Positions 15,981 to 24,299 of a DNA stretch of 64,000 bases are shown piece after piece. The stretch lies in contig NZ_JAUSTK010000002.1 in the NCBI RefSeq assembly GCF_030812855.1, positions 372,001 through 436,000 of the forward strand, read 5' to 3'. Each line of letters begins with the position of its first letter. The stretch's first letter is position 1. The notes under the pieces are model-generated. The model was given only the letters and a program-made list of their open reading frames with translations, was not told where the DNA came from and searched no databases. The stretch comes from Paenibacillus wynnii (GTDB taxonomy: Bacteria > Bacillota > Bacilli > Paenibacillales > Paenibacillaceae). Both the position numbers and the translations under genes were made by a program.

Positions 15981-16658
15981 TTAAGAAGCGTCTCCGGCTG
16001 GTGCGGGATGGGCTTTGATATACTCCAGTGCATTGTAAATCATTACTGCGGCTTCGGCACGGGTGACTTTTTGTTTAGGATTAAAATTCCCTTTGGCATC
16101 CAATTCGGCAATGTTCAAAACAAGGGCACGTTGAATAGATCCATCATAACCATTGGTGAATTTATCAACGTCGGCAATCTCAACCGGAATGATTTTAATC
16201 ATTGGCAGATTGCTGTGTTTTTCCATAGCTATGATAAGTTGGTGCGTGAACTCTTCACGGTCCCACACTTTGTTCGGATTCAAATCAGAAGGCAAATCCA
16301 TCCCGTTATTCGCAGCTATGATTAGAGTGTCTGAATACCAGGCATCGTTCTTAGCATGAGCATAATAATCTGTTGCCTTTGGTTCTTTAATAAAGCGGAT
16401 CAAGTCAAGGTTGAGATCAAGTGCCTTAACCACCATCTGAATTCCCTGTGCTGCCGTAATAGGAGCATTTGGTGCGAAACGGTCTCCACCTACTCCGTTA
16501 ATCAAACCCTTATCGTGCAAGCTTACGATTTTATCCTTCGCTTTTATATTTCCTAGGTCTGTAAAAGTTGCTGACGCTGCAAAGCTTTGTCCCGCGAAGG
16601 AAAGAGTCAAGAGCGCTGTACCCGTAAGTGCAAGATTTTTTATTAAGTTCTTCTTCAT
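15981..16658 (-). CDS. Secreted S-layer homology (SLH) domain protein
   Basis: A 225-residue exported protein. The N-terminus MKKNLIKNLALTGTALLTL..SFAA is a classical Sec signal peptide cleaved near residue 27. The mature protein is built from SLH-like segments: one near residues 35-80 (DKGLINGVGGDRFAPNAPIT), a degenerate middle one, and a C-terminal LDAKGNFNPKQKVTRAEAA. SLH domains anchor proteins to pyruvylated wall polymer. It has no additional domain. The ATG at 16656-16658 with GAGGTGAACC is preferred over a longer in-frame extension upstream. Its stop lies only four bases from the convergent stop at 15976. Confidence 0.85.
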   Translation of the reverse strand: MKKNLIKNLALTGTALLTLSFAGQSFAASATFTDLGNIKAKDKIVSLHDKGLINGVGGDRFAPNAPITAAQGIQMVVKALDLNLDLIRFIKEPKATDYYAHAKNDAWYSDTLIIAANNGMDLPSDLNPNKVWDREEFTHQLIIAMEKHSNLPMIKIIPVEIADVDKFTNGYDGSIQRALVLNIAELDAKGNFNPKQKVTRAEAAVMIYNALEYIKAHPAPAGDAS

Positions 16659-16763
16659 TTGGTTCACCTCGTGGTTTTTTATTGTGCTGGCAGGGTGTAT
16701 TCCCTCTTTCAGACGGAATTCACTGATAAAGGTTGCAAGCTCTAGATACCACACCGATTTTGC

Positions 16764-16806
16764 ACAAAAAAACAGCCTATCTAAGATGAATATAGATAGG
16801 CTGTTT
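16764..16806 (-). terminator. Intrinsic terminator after ytcD
   Basis: A stem AAACAGCCTATCT / AGATAGGCTGTTT followed by seven T residues on the minus strand, just after the HxlR regulator's stop at 16815. Confidence 0.85.
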
Positions 16807-16814
16807 CCTTTGTT

Positions 16815-17207
16815 CTATTCAACGCTCGCAGGCTGATTAATTACAGTTTTATGATTAAGGACATTATCCTCCAATACGGCAAACTTATCTCCGTACTCTT
16901 TAATGATATGATTCTCTCCCCATGCGCATAAGGAATCCAATATCGAGGTCAAGCTACTTCCGTATTCGCTTAACTCGTATTCAACCTTCGGGGGAACCTG
17001 GTTATAACTAATGCGATTCACAATCCCATCCTGTTCTAATTCTCTGAGCTGTTGCGTGAGCATCTTTTGAGTAATTCCCGGCATACACCGTTTTAGATCA
17101 CTCGTGCGCTTCTTTCCATGTGTTAAATGACAGAGAATCACGCACTTCCACTTCCCTCCGATGACTTCCAAGGTAGCTTCTACAGAAATATTGTATTTCT
17201 TCTTTAT
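16815..17207 (-). CDS. ytcD: HxlR family regulator (YtcD-like), probable AUA start
   Basis: A winged-helix HxlR-type regulator. ISVEATLEVIGGKWKCVIL and GITQKMLTQQLRELEQDG are the classic N-terminal and recognition-helix segments. It is divergent from an MFS transporter and an aldo-keto reductase exactly as B. subtilis ytcD is from ytbD-ytbE, so it is probably the local repressor. Start problem: the nearest standard start is TTG at 17169-17171, which would remove the conserved N-terminal strand. Upstream, in frame, ATA at 17205-17207 follows GGAAGGG at six bases and yields (M)KKKYNISVEATLEV, as expected for the family. I therefore annotate ATA, with moderate certainty. Palindromic operators lie upstream. 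Confidence 0.8.
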   Translation of the reverse strand: MKKKYNISVEATLEVIGGKWKCVILCHLTHGKKRTSDLKRCMPGITQKMLTQQLRELEQDGIVNRISYNQVPPKVEYELSEYGSSLTSILDSLCAWGENHIIKEYGDKFAVLEDNVLNHKTVINQPASVE

Positions 17208-17236
17208 GACAAACCCTTCCCTTCTATTAAAATCAA

Positions 17237-17277
17237 TAGGTACTTTTTAGTACCTACGGCACTTATAAGTACGTACT
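17237..17277. promoter_or_regulatory. Cluster of three palindromes between ytcD and ytbD (putative operators)
   Basis: TAGGTACT-TTTT-AGTACCTA (17237-17256) is a perfect 8-bp inverted repeat. ACTTATAAGT (17261-17270) and AGTACGTACT (17268-17277) are perfect 10-bp palindromes. All lie in the divergent promoter region, where an HxlR repressor would be expected to bind. Confidence 0.6.
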
Positions 17278-17349
17278 ATTCATTTACGACTATTTAATCC
17301 ATACTAGCACTTACCGGCCGGTGATTACAATCGTGTAGGAGTGGTAGAA

Positions 17350-18552
17350 ATGACTTTGGATAAAAAACGCAGCAATTTGGCTTTATTGGCATTAGCAGTA
17401 AGTGCCTTTGCGATAGGAACCACTGAGTTTATTAGTGTGGGGCTCCTGCCGCTCATTGCTGAAAACCTGAATATATCCGTTACGACAGCAGGGTTAACGG
17501 TAACCTTATATGCACTGGGAGTGACCTTTGGAGCTCCAATCTTAACTTCCTTAACGACCCAAGTCTCCCGTAAAACCTTACTTCTAGTTATCATGCTCGT
17601 TTTTATTGCAGGGAACAGTCTAGCCGCAACGGCGGACGGAATCACATTATTACTGATTGCCCGCGTTATATCCGCACTGTCACATGGTCTATTCATGTCG
17701 ATTGCGTCCACTATCGCAGCAGATCTCGTCCCTGATAACCGCAGGGCCAGTGCCATATCCATTATGTTCACAGGACTTACAGTAGCAACCGTTACCGGGG
17801 TTCCCATGGGTACCTTTCTTGGGCAACAGCTGGGATGGCGCGCTGCCTTCATCGCCATTGCTGCGATTGGTGTCGTTGCATTCATCGCCAATATTATATT
17901 AGTTCCGTCATCCGGTTTGCGTAAAGGAACCAAAACACCAGTACGTGAGCAGATTAGGCTGGTAACGAATGGCCGATTGCTGCTCGCCTTTGCGATTACG
18001 GCTTTAGGTTATGGTGGAACCTTTGTTGTCTTTACTTATTTATCTCCTTTACTTCATGATATAACCGGATTTCAGGAGAAGACGGTCGCCGGCATTCTTC
18101 TTATCTATGGTATTGCGATCGCGATCGGTAATGTGATCGGAGGAAAAGCTGCAAACCGCAAGCCTATGACTGCCTTGTTCTACATGTTTGCCCTGCAATC
18201 GGTCGTGCTGTTCGTCTTACTGTTGACAGCCCCCTTTAAGACAGCAGCTTTAATTACCATCTTTTTTATGGGCTTATTAGCATTTATGAATGTTCCCGGA
18301 TTACAGGTATTTGTAGTTATGCTGGCAGATCGGTTTGCACCGGGTGCCAGAGATGTGGCTTCGGCTGTCAATATTGCTGCTTTTAATGCGGGCATTGCTA
18401 TTGGCGCGTACTTAGGCGGAGTGGTTACCGACTCCATTGGCCTGATCCATACCACATGGGTAGGCGCGTTAATGGTGCTGGGTGCGGTAATTCTAACAGC
18501 TTGGAGCCGGGCTTTGGAAAGTAAATCTCATATTAAACTGGAGGTTATTTAA
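17350..18552 (+). CDS. ytbD: MFS drug/metabolite efflux transporter (YtbD-like)
   Basis: A 400-residue, 12-helix major facilitator transporter of the AraJ/YdhP-like DHA1 group. It begins with ALAVSAFAIGTTEFISVGLL and contains the conserved LYALGVTFGAPILTSL and RVISALSHGLFMSIAS segments. The ATG at 17350 has GGAGTGG nine bases upstream; a GTG at 17341 is less likely. The next gene starts two bases after its stop, so transporter and aldo-keto reductase form one operon controlled by the divergent regulator. Synteny suggests export or detoxification linked to reactive or electrophilic compounds; the substrate is unknown. Confidence 0.87.
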   Translation: MTLDKKRSNLALLALAVSAFAIGTTEFISVGLLPLIAENLNISVTTAGLTVTLYALGVTFGAPILTSLTTQVSRKTLLLVIMLVFIAGNSLAATADGITLLLIARVISALSHGLFMSIASTIAADLVPDNRRASAISIMFTGLTVATVTGVPMGTFLGQQLGWRAAFIAIAAIGVVAFIANIILVPSSGLRKGTKTPVREQIRLVTNGRLLLAFAITALGYGGTFVVFTYLSPLLHDITGFQEKTVAGILLIYGIAIAIGNVIGGKAANRKPMTALFYMFALQSVVLFVLLLTAPFKTAALITIFFMGLLAFMNVPGLQVFVVMLADRFAPGARDVASAVNIAAFNAGIAIGAYLGGVVTDSIGLIHTTWVGALMVLGAVILTAWSRALESKSHIKLEVI

Positions 18553-18554
18553 TC

Positions 18555-19397
18555 ATGATAGAACATCTACAAGATACCACTACACTACACAACGGGGTTA
18601 AAATGCCTTGGTTAGGACTCGGCGTGTTTAAAGTTGCGGAAGGCTTGGAACTGGTGCAGGCAGTAAAATCAGCCATCAAGCATGGGTATCGCAGTATAGA
18701 TACAGCAGCTATCTATGAGAATGAAAAAGGGGTCGGGCAAGGAATCCACGAGGCTTTGCTTGAGGACAAACTTCCTAGGGAGAAACTGTTCGTGACTTCC
18801 AAAGTATGGAATGCAGATCTTGGATATGAATCTACCATCGCTGCGTATGAAGCAAGCCTGTCTAAACTTGGTTTGGACTATCTGGATTTATACCTCATTC
18901 ATTGGCCGGTACAGGGTAAGTTCAAAGAGGCATGGCGGGCTTTGGAGACGTTGTATAAAGAGGGCCGGGTAAAAGCAATAGGGGTAAGTAATTTCCATAT
19001 TCATCACCTGGAGGAGCTCCTGCAGGATGCCGAAATTAAGCCGATGGTAAATCAGGTTGAATTACATCCCTACCTCAATCAGCAAGAGCTGATTCGCTTC
19101 TGCAAGGATCATGACATACAAATGGAAGCCTGGTCCCCCCTTATGCAAGGCCAGCTGTTCGATCAACCTATATTGAATGAGATTGCCACTAAGCATGGAA
19201 AATCAGTCGCTCAGGTAATTATTCGCTGGGATTTGCAGCACGGGATTGTAACCATCCCGAAATCAACCAAAGAACATCGAATTATTGAAAATGCGGATGT
19301 GTTTAATTTCCGGTTGAGCGATGAAGAAATGACGCGAATCGACTCTTTACACCAGAACCATAGAGTCGGACCAGACCCGGATAACTTCGACTTTTAA
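18555..19397 (+). CDS. ytbE: Aldo/keto reductase (YtbE-like)
   Basis: A 280-residue NADPH-dependent aldo-keto reductase with a TIM-barrel fold. The catalytic tetrad is visible: Asp and Tyr in DTAAIYENE (about residues 49-57), Lys in VTSKVW (about 83), His in LIHWPV (about 116). Cofactor-site motifs GVSNFHIHHL and IPKSTKEHRI are also present, as is the C-terminal NPDNFDF-like end. It reduces aldehydes and related carbonyls. It is co-transcribed with the MFS gene just upstream, and a strong terminator follows. Confidence 0.92.
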   Translation: MIEHLQDTTTLHNGVKMPWLGLGVFKVAEGLELVQAVKSAIKHGYRSIDTAAIYENEKGVGQGIHEALLEDKLPREKLFVTSKVWNADLGYESTIAAYEASLSKLGLDYLDLYLIHWPVQGKFKEAWRALETLYKEGRVKAIGVSNFHIHHLEELLQDAEIKPMVNQVELHPYLNQQELIRFCKDHDIQMEAWSPLMQGQLFDQPILNEIATKHGKSVAQVIIRWDLQHGIVTIPKSTKEHRIIENADVFNFRLSDEEMTRIDSLHQNHRVGPDPDNFDF

Positions 19398-19444
19398 ACG
19401 AAAAGACGCCACCCTTTCTATAAAGGATCGGCGTCTTTTCGTTT
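19396..19444. terminator. Bidirectional terminator between ytbE and greA
   Basis: A perfect 15-bp stem AAACGAAAAGACGCC / GGCGTCTTTTCGTTT with A/T-rich ends serves both convergent genes. Confidence 0.9.
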
Positions 19445-19922
19445 AGAATGCTCTTATTTCAAGCAACTCATATTTTATAATTCCCATTGGAGCATTAACA
19501 TTGATGATATCTCCGACTTTTTTCCCTATAAGTTCTTTGCCCAGCGGGCTTTCATAGGAAATTTTATTATCTAAAACATCGGCTTCAGCAGCCCCAACAA
19601 TTCGATATTCAATCTTCTCCGAATACTCCACGTCATTCAGTGTAACCACACAACCCAAGCTGACTACAGAGATATCCATGCTCTTCTCATCAACGACCCG
19701 TGCGTTTTTTAACATCTTTTCTAATATCAAAACTCGGGTTTCCATAAAGGATTGATCATCCTTGGCCGAATGATACTCACTGTTTTCCTTAAGATCTCCA
19801 TAGCTGATTGCTAATTTTAGGCGTGCTGCCAATTCCTTGCGTTTTACCGTCTTAATTTCCCTTAGTTCATCCTCGATCTTAGCTAATCCTTCTTTGGTCA
19901 AGAACACTTCATCATTTGACAT
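19443..19922 (-). CDS. greA: Transcription elongation factor GreA
   Basis: A 159-residue GreA/GreB protein. The N-terminal coiled-coil hairpin spans about residues 8-78, with the acidic tip region ISYGDLKENSEYHSAKDDQS; the C-terminal FKBP-like domain ends with GKKVGDIINVNAPMGIIKY. GreA inserts the coiled coil into the RNA polymerase secondary channel and stimulates cleavage of backtracked RNA. GGAG precedes the ATG. It stands alone here, away from the usual housekeeping greA neighbours, so it could be a second copy; other copies cannot be seen from this window. Confidence 0.92.
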   Translation of the reverse strand: MSNDEVFLTKEGLAKIEDELREIKTVKRKELAARLKLAISYGDLKENSEYHSAKDDQSFMETRVLILEKMLKNARVVDEKSMDISVVSLGCVVTLNDVEYSEKIEYRIVGAAEADVLDNKISYESPLGKELIGKKVGDIINVNAPMGIIKYELLEIRAF

Positions 19923-20097
19923 TTTTACAACTCCTATTTTTCAATGCTTTATTGTATTTTAACCTAAATTCCATAAAGATGCCAAAACAAAGGCTTCTCC
20001 CCATCGAAAAACCCAAATGCTGAGAATAACTTGTTAATTCAGAGCCTATACTACCCCTACGCTTTCCTATTTTAATAGAAAGTAAGGAGCATATTTA

Positions 20098-21555
20098 ATG
20101 ATATTTATAGGTAAAAGGCTTCCGTTGTCCCTTTGGCTAACAGGATCGCTGATTCTGGGCCGGTCTCTGTCCTTCTCGGGAGAGCCGATTCCTCCAATCA
20201 CTGCACAAGCTGCAACTAGTGCAGAGGTTACTACCGATCTTTATGATGTTGTTGTTATAGGAAGCGAGATACAGGGCGTACTGCTGGCGAAGGAAGCTCA
20301 TGCCTCGGGCCTAAAGGTACTGATTCTCGATCCACGACCTAAACCGGGCGGTGAGCTGATTCAAGGGCAGATGTTTTTTCTGGATGATGTAAATGATAAC
20401 CATCGTAGAAGCCTGGTACAGGGTGAGATTAAGAATTTGTTCACGGGATATAAGGCCGGCACTATTCGTAAAGCCTCCGATTTCCAACGTTTTTATAATC
20501 ATATGATTAAAGACATCCCCCTTCAGAGCGGAATCGTTATAGACAACCTGAATACGTTCACCGTGGATCAGGATAAGTCGCTCAAATTCATGAATTATCA
20601 TCTCCCCGATGGCAGATCGTATCGAATTCAGTCTAAATACTGGGTTGAAAATACCGACTTCGGTGCTTTATCGGGCAGGCTTGGGAGCAGGCGTATTCCA
20701 GGAATGGAGAGTCTTTATAAAAAGAAACAGACAGAACCTGATTATATGGCGGCTACCTACATGCTGAACCTACAAAAGGTACATTGGCATTCCCTGCAGA
20801 AGGCCATCCTGAATGACTACCCCCTAACCAACGTGTATAAAAAATACGGCTCAAATACTTATGCAAACAGACATTTCGCCACAGGGTTAAGTAAGATAAT
20901 GCGTCATTATACGCCGCAGGATAAGCAGCTTATGCTTCGAGGGCTAAATATCATCAACCAAAAGGGCGGTGAAGTTACCATAAACGGCCTATTAATATAT
21001 GATGTGAATCCCTCGGACCCAAGATCTGTGCAGTCGGCTATTGCAAAAGCCCAAGTGGAAGCTCCCCATATTCTGAACTTTTTCCGCTTACATGTACCCG
21101 GCTTCACCCATGCAGAACTGAATGATCTCCCTGAATATTTATATATCCGTGACTTTAACCGTTATGAAACCGAGTATGTCCTTGATTATTCGGATCTCAT
21201 GGGGAATGCAATGTTCTGGGATAACGTCAGTATTGGCGGCTATCCGGTAGACATACAGGGGAGTCGGTCCATTCCTCTCGGTATCGGATACGGCAAGCCT
21301 GACCACTATGGGCTTCCTCTTCGTTCCTTTGAGCTGAAATCCTACGATAATGTGCTGGTAGTAGGTAAAAATGTAGGGGCCACTATTAAAGCCTACGGCA
21401 GCGCCCGTATTATGCCTACAACCGCCCTGGCTGCGCAGACGATCGGGATTATATTGGGACGTGAGCAGGACAAGCTGTTATGCGATCTGGATGAGGCCGA
21501 CTTCGAGAGAATACATAAATACTTAGAGAAAGAATACCAGATTATTCTGAGATGA
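20098..21555 (+). CDS. FAD-dependent oxidoreductase, probably exported or membrane-tethered
   Basis: A 485-residue flavoprotein of the FAD_oxidored type. After an N-terminal hydrophobic stretch (about residues 8-38, a possible signal peptide ending QAATS) comes the dinucleotide-binding strand DLYDVVVIGSEIQGVLLAKE with the acidic end LILDPRPKPGGE. A C-terminal FAD-contact segment VLVVGKNVGATIKAYGSAR (about 420-440) closes the fold. The ATG has AAGGAGCA upstream. It lies 90 bases ahead of the ATP-grasp gene with no clear terminator between, so co-expression is possible. The substrate is unknown. Confidence 0.8.
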   Translation: MIFIGKRLPLSLWLTGSLILGRSLSFSGEPIPPITAQAATSAEVTTDLYDVVVIGSEIQGVLLAKEAHASGLKVLILDPRPKPGGELIQGQMFFLDDVNDNHRRSLVQGEIKNLFTGYKAGTIRKASDFQRFYNHMIKDIPLQSGIVIDNLNTFTVDQDKSLKFMNYHLPDGRSYRIQSKYWVENTDFGALSGRLGSRRIPGMESLYKKKQTEPDYMAATYMLNLQKVHWHSLQKAILNDYPLTNVYKKYGSNTYANRHFATGLSKIMRHYTPQDKQLMLRGLNIINQKGGEVTINGLLIYDVNPSDPRSVQSAIAKAQVEAPHILNFFRLHVPGFTHAELNDLPEYLYIRDFNRYETEYVLDYSDLMGNAMFWDNVSIGGYPVDIQGSRSIPLGIGYGKPDHYGLPLRSFELKSYDNVLVVGKNVGATIKAYGSARIMPTTALAAQTIGIILGREQDKLLCDLDEADFERIHKYLEKEYQIILR

Positions 21556-21644
21556 TTGACGAATCTTATCCAAACTGGTAGATTAGATTAAATTATTCAT
21601 ACAAATTAACTCGGAATTGCAATTTAGCTAAAGGAGTGAGTCCC

Positions 21645-22814
21645 ATTAATTTTATATTTTTTTCCCCTCATTTCCCCCAAAACAGCACTGAATTTTGTTA
21701 TGAGCTACATAAGCAGGGTGCAAATGTATTAGGGATTGGGGATGCAGAATACGATAGTTTGGATCAACGTCTTAAAGACTCACTTACCGAATACTACAAA
21801 ATCAAAGATCTGGAGAATTACGATGAGATCTTGCGGGCGGTTGGGTACTTTACACACAAATATGGAAAGATAGACCGTTTTGAATCCCTGAATGAATATT
21901 GGCTGGAGCTGGATGCCCAAGCGCGCACCGATTTTAATATCGATGGGACCAAAACAGACTTTATTTATAACTTGAAGCAGAAGTCCAAAATGAAGGATTT
22001 CTTTCATAAAAGCGGTGTGAGCACCGTGCAATTCTCAACGGGAAGAGACCGCGCAAGTGTCGATGAGTTCATACAAAGCGCCGGCTTCCCTTTAGTGGTC
22101 AAACCGGATCTGGGTTCGGGAGCCAGCATGACCTACAAGATTAGGAATGAAGAGGAGCTGGATTACTTCTTCGCTACCAAACCCGCGGATGTAGATTTCA
22201 TCATCGAAGAGTTTATTGACGGGGTTATTCTTACCTATGACGGACTGGTGGACATTAACGGTGAGGTTCGTTTTGCAGTAAGCCATCTTTTCGAGCAAAG
22301 TGTGATGGAGGTTGTGAATTCCGATGATCATCTTTACTACTTCTGCTTGAAGGACATTAGTCCCGAGGTTGAGCAGGCCGGTAGAAGCATACTCAAAGCC
22401 TTTGATATCAAGGAACGGTTCTTCCATATTGAATTGTTCAAATCCAATAAGGACGGACGAATTATTGCACTCGAAGTCAATATGAGACCGCCGGGAGCCT
22501 GGATGACAGATGCTATAAATTATGCATACGATGTAAACGTGTATAAGGAATGGGCTAGTATGGTAGTTCATAACCAGGTTGGCGGGCCGTACCCGGGTCA
22601 ATACTATGCAGGTTATGCCAGCCGGAAAAACCATAAACATTATGTGAACAGTCATGAGGACATTGTACGTACCTACGGGGAAAAAATCGTTCATTTCAAT
22701 AGAATTGACGAGATTTTCAGCAGAGCCTCAGGGAACAGCGCCTATCAATTCCGTTCTACCCAATTAGATGAGGTTAGGGACATCGTGAGGTATATTCAAC
22801 AAGAAGAAGGGTAG
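21645..22814 (+). CDS. ATP-grasp ligase, probable AUU start
   Basis: A 390-residue protein of the ATP-grasp carboxylate-amine ligase superfamily. The central domain shows FPLVVKPDLGSGASMTYKI, the ATP-lid lysine and glycine loop, IIEEFIDGVILTYDGLVD, and the Mg-binding FHIELFKSN and ALEVNMRPPG. Start: the only conventional in-frame codon, GTG at 21636, is inside its own Shine-Dalgarno sequence AAAGGAG. ATT at 21645 is eight bases after that site and gives (M)NFIFFSPHFPQN, the N-terminus I expect for this family. It is followed nine bases later by an esterase gene, a pairing I have seen for these ligases. The product is unknown. Confidence 0.82.
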   Translation: MNFIFFSPHFPQNSTEFCYELHKQGANVLGIGDAEYDSLDQRLKDSLTEYYKIKDLENYDEILRAVGYFTHKYGKIDRFESLNEYWLELDAQARTDFNIDGTKTDFIYNLKQKSKMKDFFHKSGVSTVQFSTGRDRASVDEFIQSAGFPLVVKPDLGSGASMTYKIRNEEELDYFFATKPADVDFIIEEFIDGVILTYDGLVDINGEVRFAVSHLFEQSVMEVVNSDDHLYYFCLKDISPEVEQAGRSILKAFDIKERFFHIELFKSNKDGRIIALEVNMRPPGAWMTDAINYAYDVNVYKEWASMVVHNQVGGPYPGQYYAGYASRKNHKHYVNSHEDIVRTYGEKIVHFNRIDEIFSRASGNSAYQFRSTQLDEVRDIVRYIQQEEG

Positions 22815-22823
22815 GGGGCTGGA

Positions 22824-23579
22824 ATGAAGGTAAGTTATCATAAGGAATATAGTCATTTTCTCCATAGAGATATGGAGTATAAAATATACGGCCATGCGGG
22901 CAAGCCTATGCTTGTGTTCCCTACCTCACTCGGAAGATTCTATCAATATGAGGATTCCGGTATGATAGAGACTCTCCGCGAATTCATTGACAGCGGCAAG
23001 CTGCAGATCTGGGCCTGCGATTCAATCGATGAGGAAACCTTTTTCTCAGAGCACTGGAACATTGAGGATAAGATCAATCGGCACGAGCAATACGATAAGT
23101 ATATTTCGCAGGAGCTGATTCCGGGAATTCTCCAACAAAGTCAGTGGAATAACGCGGGAGAACCGCAGAAGATCTTAATCTCCGGGTGCTCCATGGGCGG
23201 TTTTTACAGTGCCAACTTTTTCTTCCGCCATCCGCATTTTTTCGATTCACTGATCTCATTAAGCGGGGTCTATTCTACCCACTATTTCTTCGGCGATTAC
23301 AGAGAGGGTGCAGTCTATCTAAATTCTCCGCTTCATTATCTGCCGCAGCTGCAGGATGACCATTACCTTAACCAATATCGGCAAAGCCGAATTATCATTT
23401 GCTGCGGACAAGGTGCGTATGAGGATGAAATGCTTCATGAAACCCGCCTTCTGCAGGAGATTCTCCAACATAAGCATATTCCAGCGCAGATTGATTATTG
23501 GGGAACCGATGTAAATCATGACTGGGACTGGTGGAATAAGCAAATCCATCATTATATGAGTAGTTTTTTAACTATATAG
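22824..23579 (+). CDS. Putative esterase (alpha/beta hydrolase, esterase-D-like)
   Basis: A 251-residue cytoplasmic alpha/beta hydrolase of the putative-esterase family. The nucleophile elbow is GCSMGGFYSANFFFRHP with Ser at about residue 129; the C-terminal His is probably in NHDWDWWNKQ, and an Asp/Glu lies near YEDEMLHE. It follows the ATP-grasp gene by nine bases, with GGGGGCTGGA before the ATG, so the two probably act in one pathway, one making an amide or ester-like bond and the other cleaving one (inference). Its stop codon lies inside the terminal repeat of the element at 23572. Confidence 0.85.
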   Translation: MKVSYHKEYSHFLHRDMEYKIYGHAGKPMLVFPTSLGRFYQYEDSGMIETLREFIDSGKLQIWACDSIDEETFFSEHWNIEDKINRHEQYDKYISQELIPGILQQSQWNNAGEPQKILISGCSMGGFYSANFFFRHPHFFDSLISLSGVYSTHYFFGDYREGAVYLNSPLHYLPQLQDDHYLNQYRQSRIIICCGQGAYEDEMLHETRLLQEILQHKHIPAQIDYWGTDVNHDWDWWNKQIHHYMSSFLTI

Positions 23580-23831
23580 ATTGAACTTAAGATTTTTAGA
23601 ATAAAGGATTAATCGCACTGCGGTGAATGTTTGGACTTCCGGCCGCTGTTGTAGTAAGACTTTCTTTGATTTAACCCGCTTTTAGCGGTTGAAATCCGGA
23701 TACAGCTTATGCTTTCGAAGCGAGCTTTTCTACGGAAAGCTTTCGGGCGGTCGCTATCGCTCCTCCAGTTCCAAAATTCCCCTTCGTCACTCCGTTCCCT
23801 TTTCTCTAATTTTAAAATTCAATTTATATAG
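23572..23831. repeat. Interspersed repeat R2, copy 1 (MITE-like, uninterrupted)
   Basis: A 260-bp non-coding stretch bounded by imperfect inverted ends: CTATATAGATTGAACTT at the left and, read on the opposite strand, CTATATAAATTGAATTT at the right. It shares a 24-base identical block (23630-23653) and its right end TTCAATTTATATAG with a second, shorter copy at 37274-37820. The left end overlaps the last codons of the esterase gene. Confidence 0.65.
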
Positions 23832-23849
23832 AAGGTTGCTTCAGCCATT

Positions 23850-23884
23850 AAAAAGGAGCCCCGGATTTCCGGGACTCCTTTTTA
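23850..23884. terminator. Bidirectional terminator
   Basis: A hairpin AAAAGGAGCCCCGG / CCGGGACTCCTTTT with a four-base loop and flanking A and T runs, between the plus-strand esterase and the minus-strand gene at 23893. Confidence 0.85.
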
Positions 23885-23892
23885 GTGTATCA

Positions 23893-24180
23893 TTACGCCG
23901 GAATATGCTCTTTGCAGAAGAGAATAGCTGCCTCTTCTTCTTCAGCTTCCATATCGAAGTCAAGTAAACGGTCTGTTGTTCTCTCAAGAAGATCGTTACT
24001 TACTACGCTTGTTTGATCCTCATCTACTTTTAGAATAATCCGTGCATATATTCCGTTCTCGGAGTGAAGCTCATCATCCTCCGGAATATCCAAATCAAGC
24101 TTAAATTCATACCGCTTGCCGGTTAATATGCCAAAAGGATCTTTTAATACGTCTACGGTATAGTTCGTAATCATCAACAT
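23893..24180 (-). CDS. Small acidic protein, DUF6509-like
   Basis: A 95-residue cytoplasmic protein beginning MLMITNYTVDVLKDPFGIL followed by TGKRYEFKLDLDI, which I associate with the DUF6509 family (sometimes mislabelled pullulanase). It is strongly acidic, especially near the C-terminus (DMEAEEEEAA). There is no catalytic motif, membrane segment or signal peptide. GAGGCGG precedes the ATG. The function is unknown and the family assignment is from memory. Confidence 0.6.
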   Translation of the reverse strand: MLMITNYTVDVLKDPFGILTGKRYEFKLDLDIPEDDELHSENGIYARIILKVDEDQTSVVSNDLLERTTDRLLDFDMEAEEEEAAILFCKEHIPA

Positions 24181-24299
24181 CTATTTATCCGCCTCTTTTC
24201 TAAAATTCCTCCATCATCGTATCACATTTTGCCTTAAAACACCCAATTCTGAATTAAGATGTGATAATCTTGAGAAAATCAGTTGCCCGGAGGGTTATT

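Noticed and set aside
17325..17933. 202-residue minus-strand ORF opposite the MFS gene
   Set aside because: It is antisense to a well-supported transporter gene, and its composition is the mirror of membrane-protein codons.
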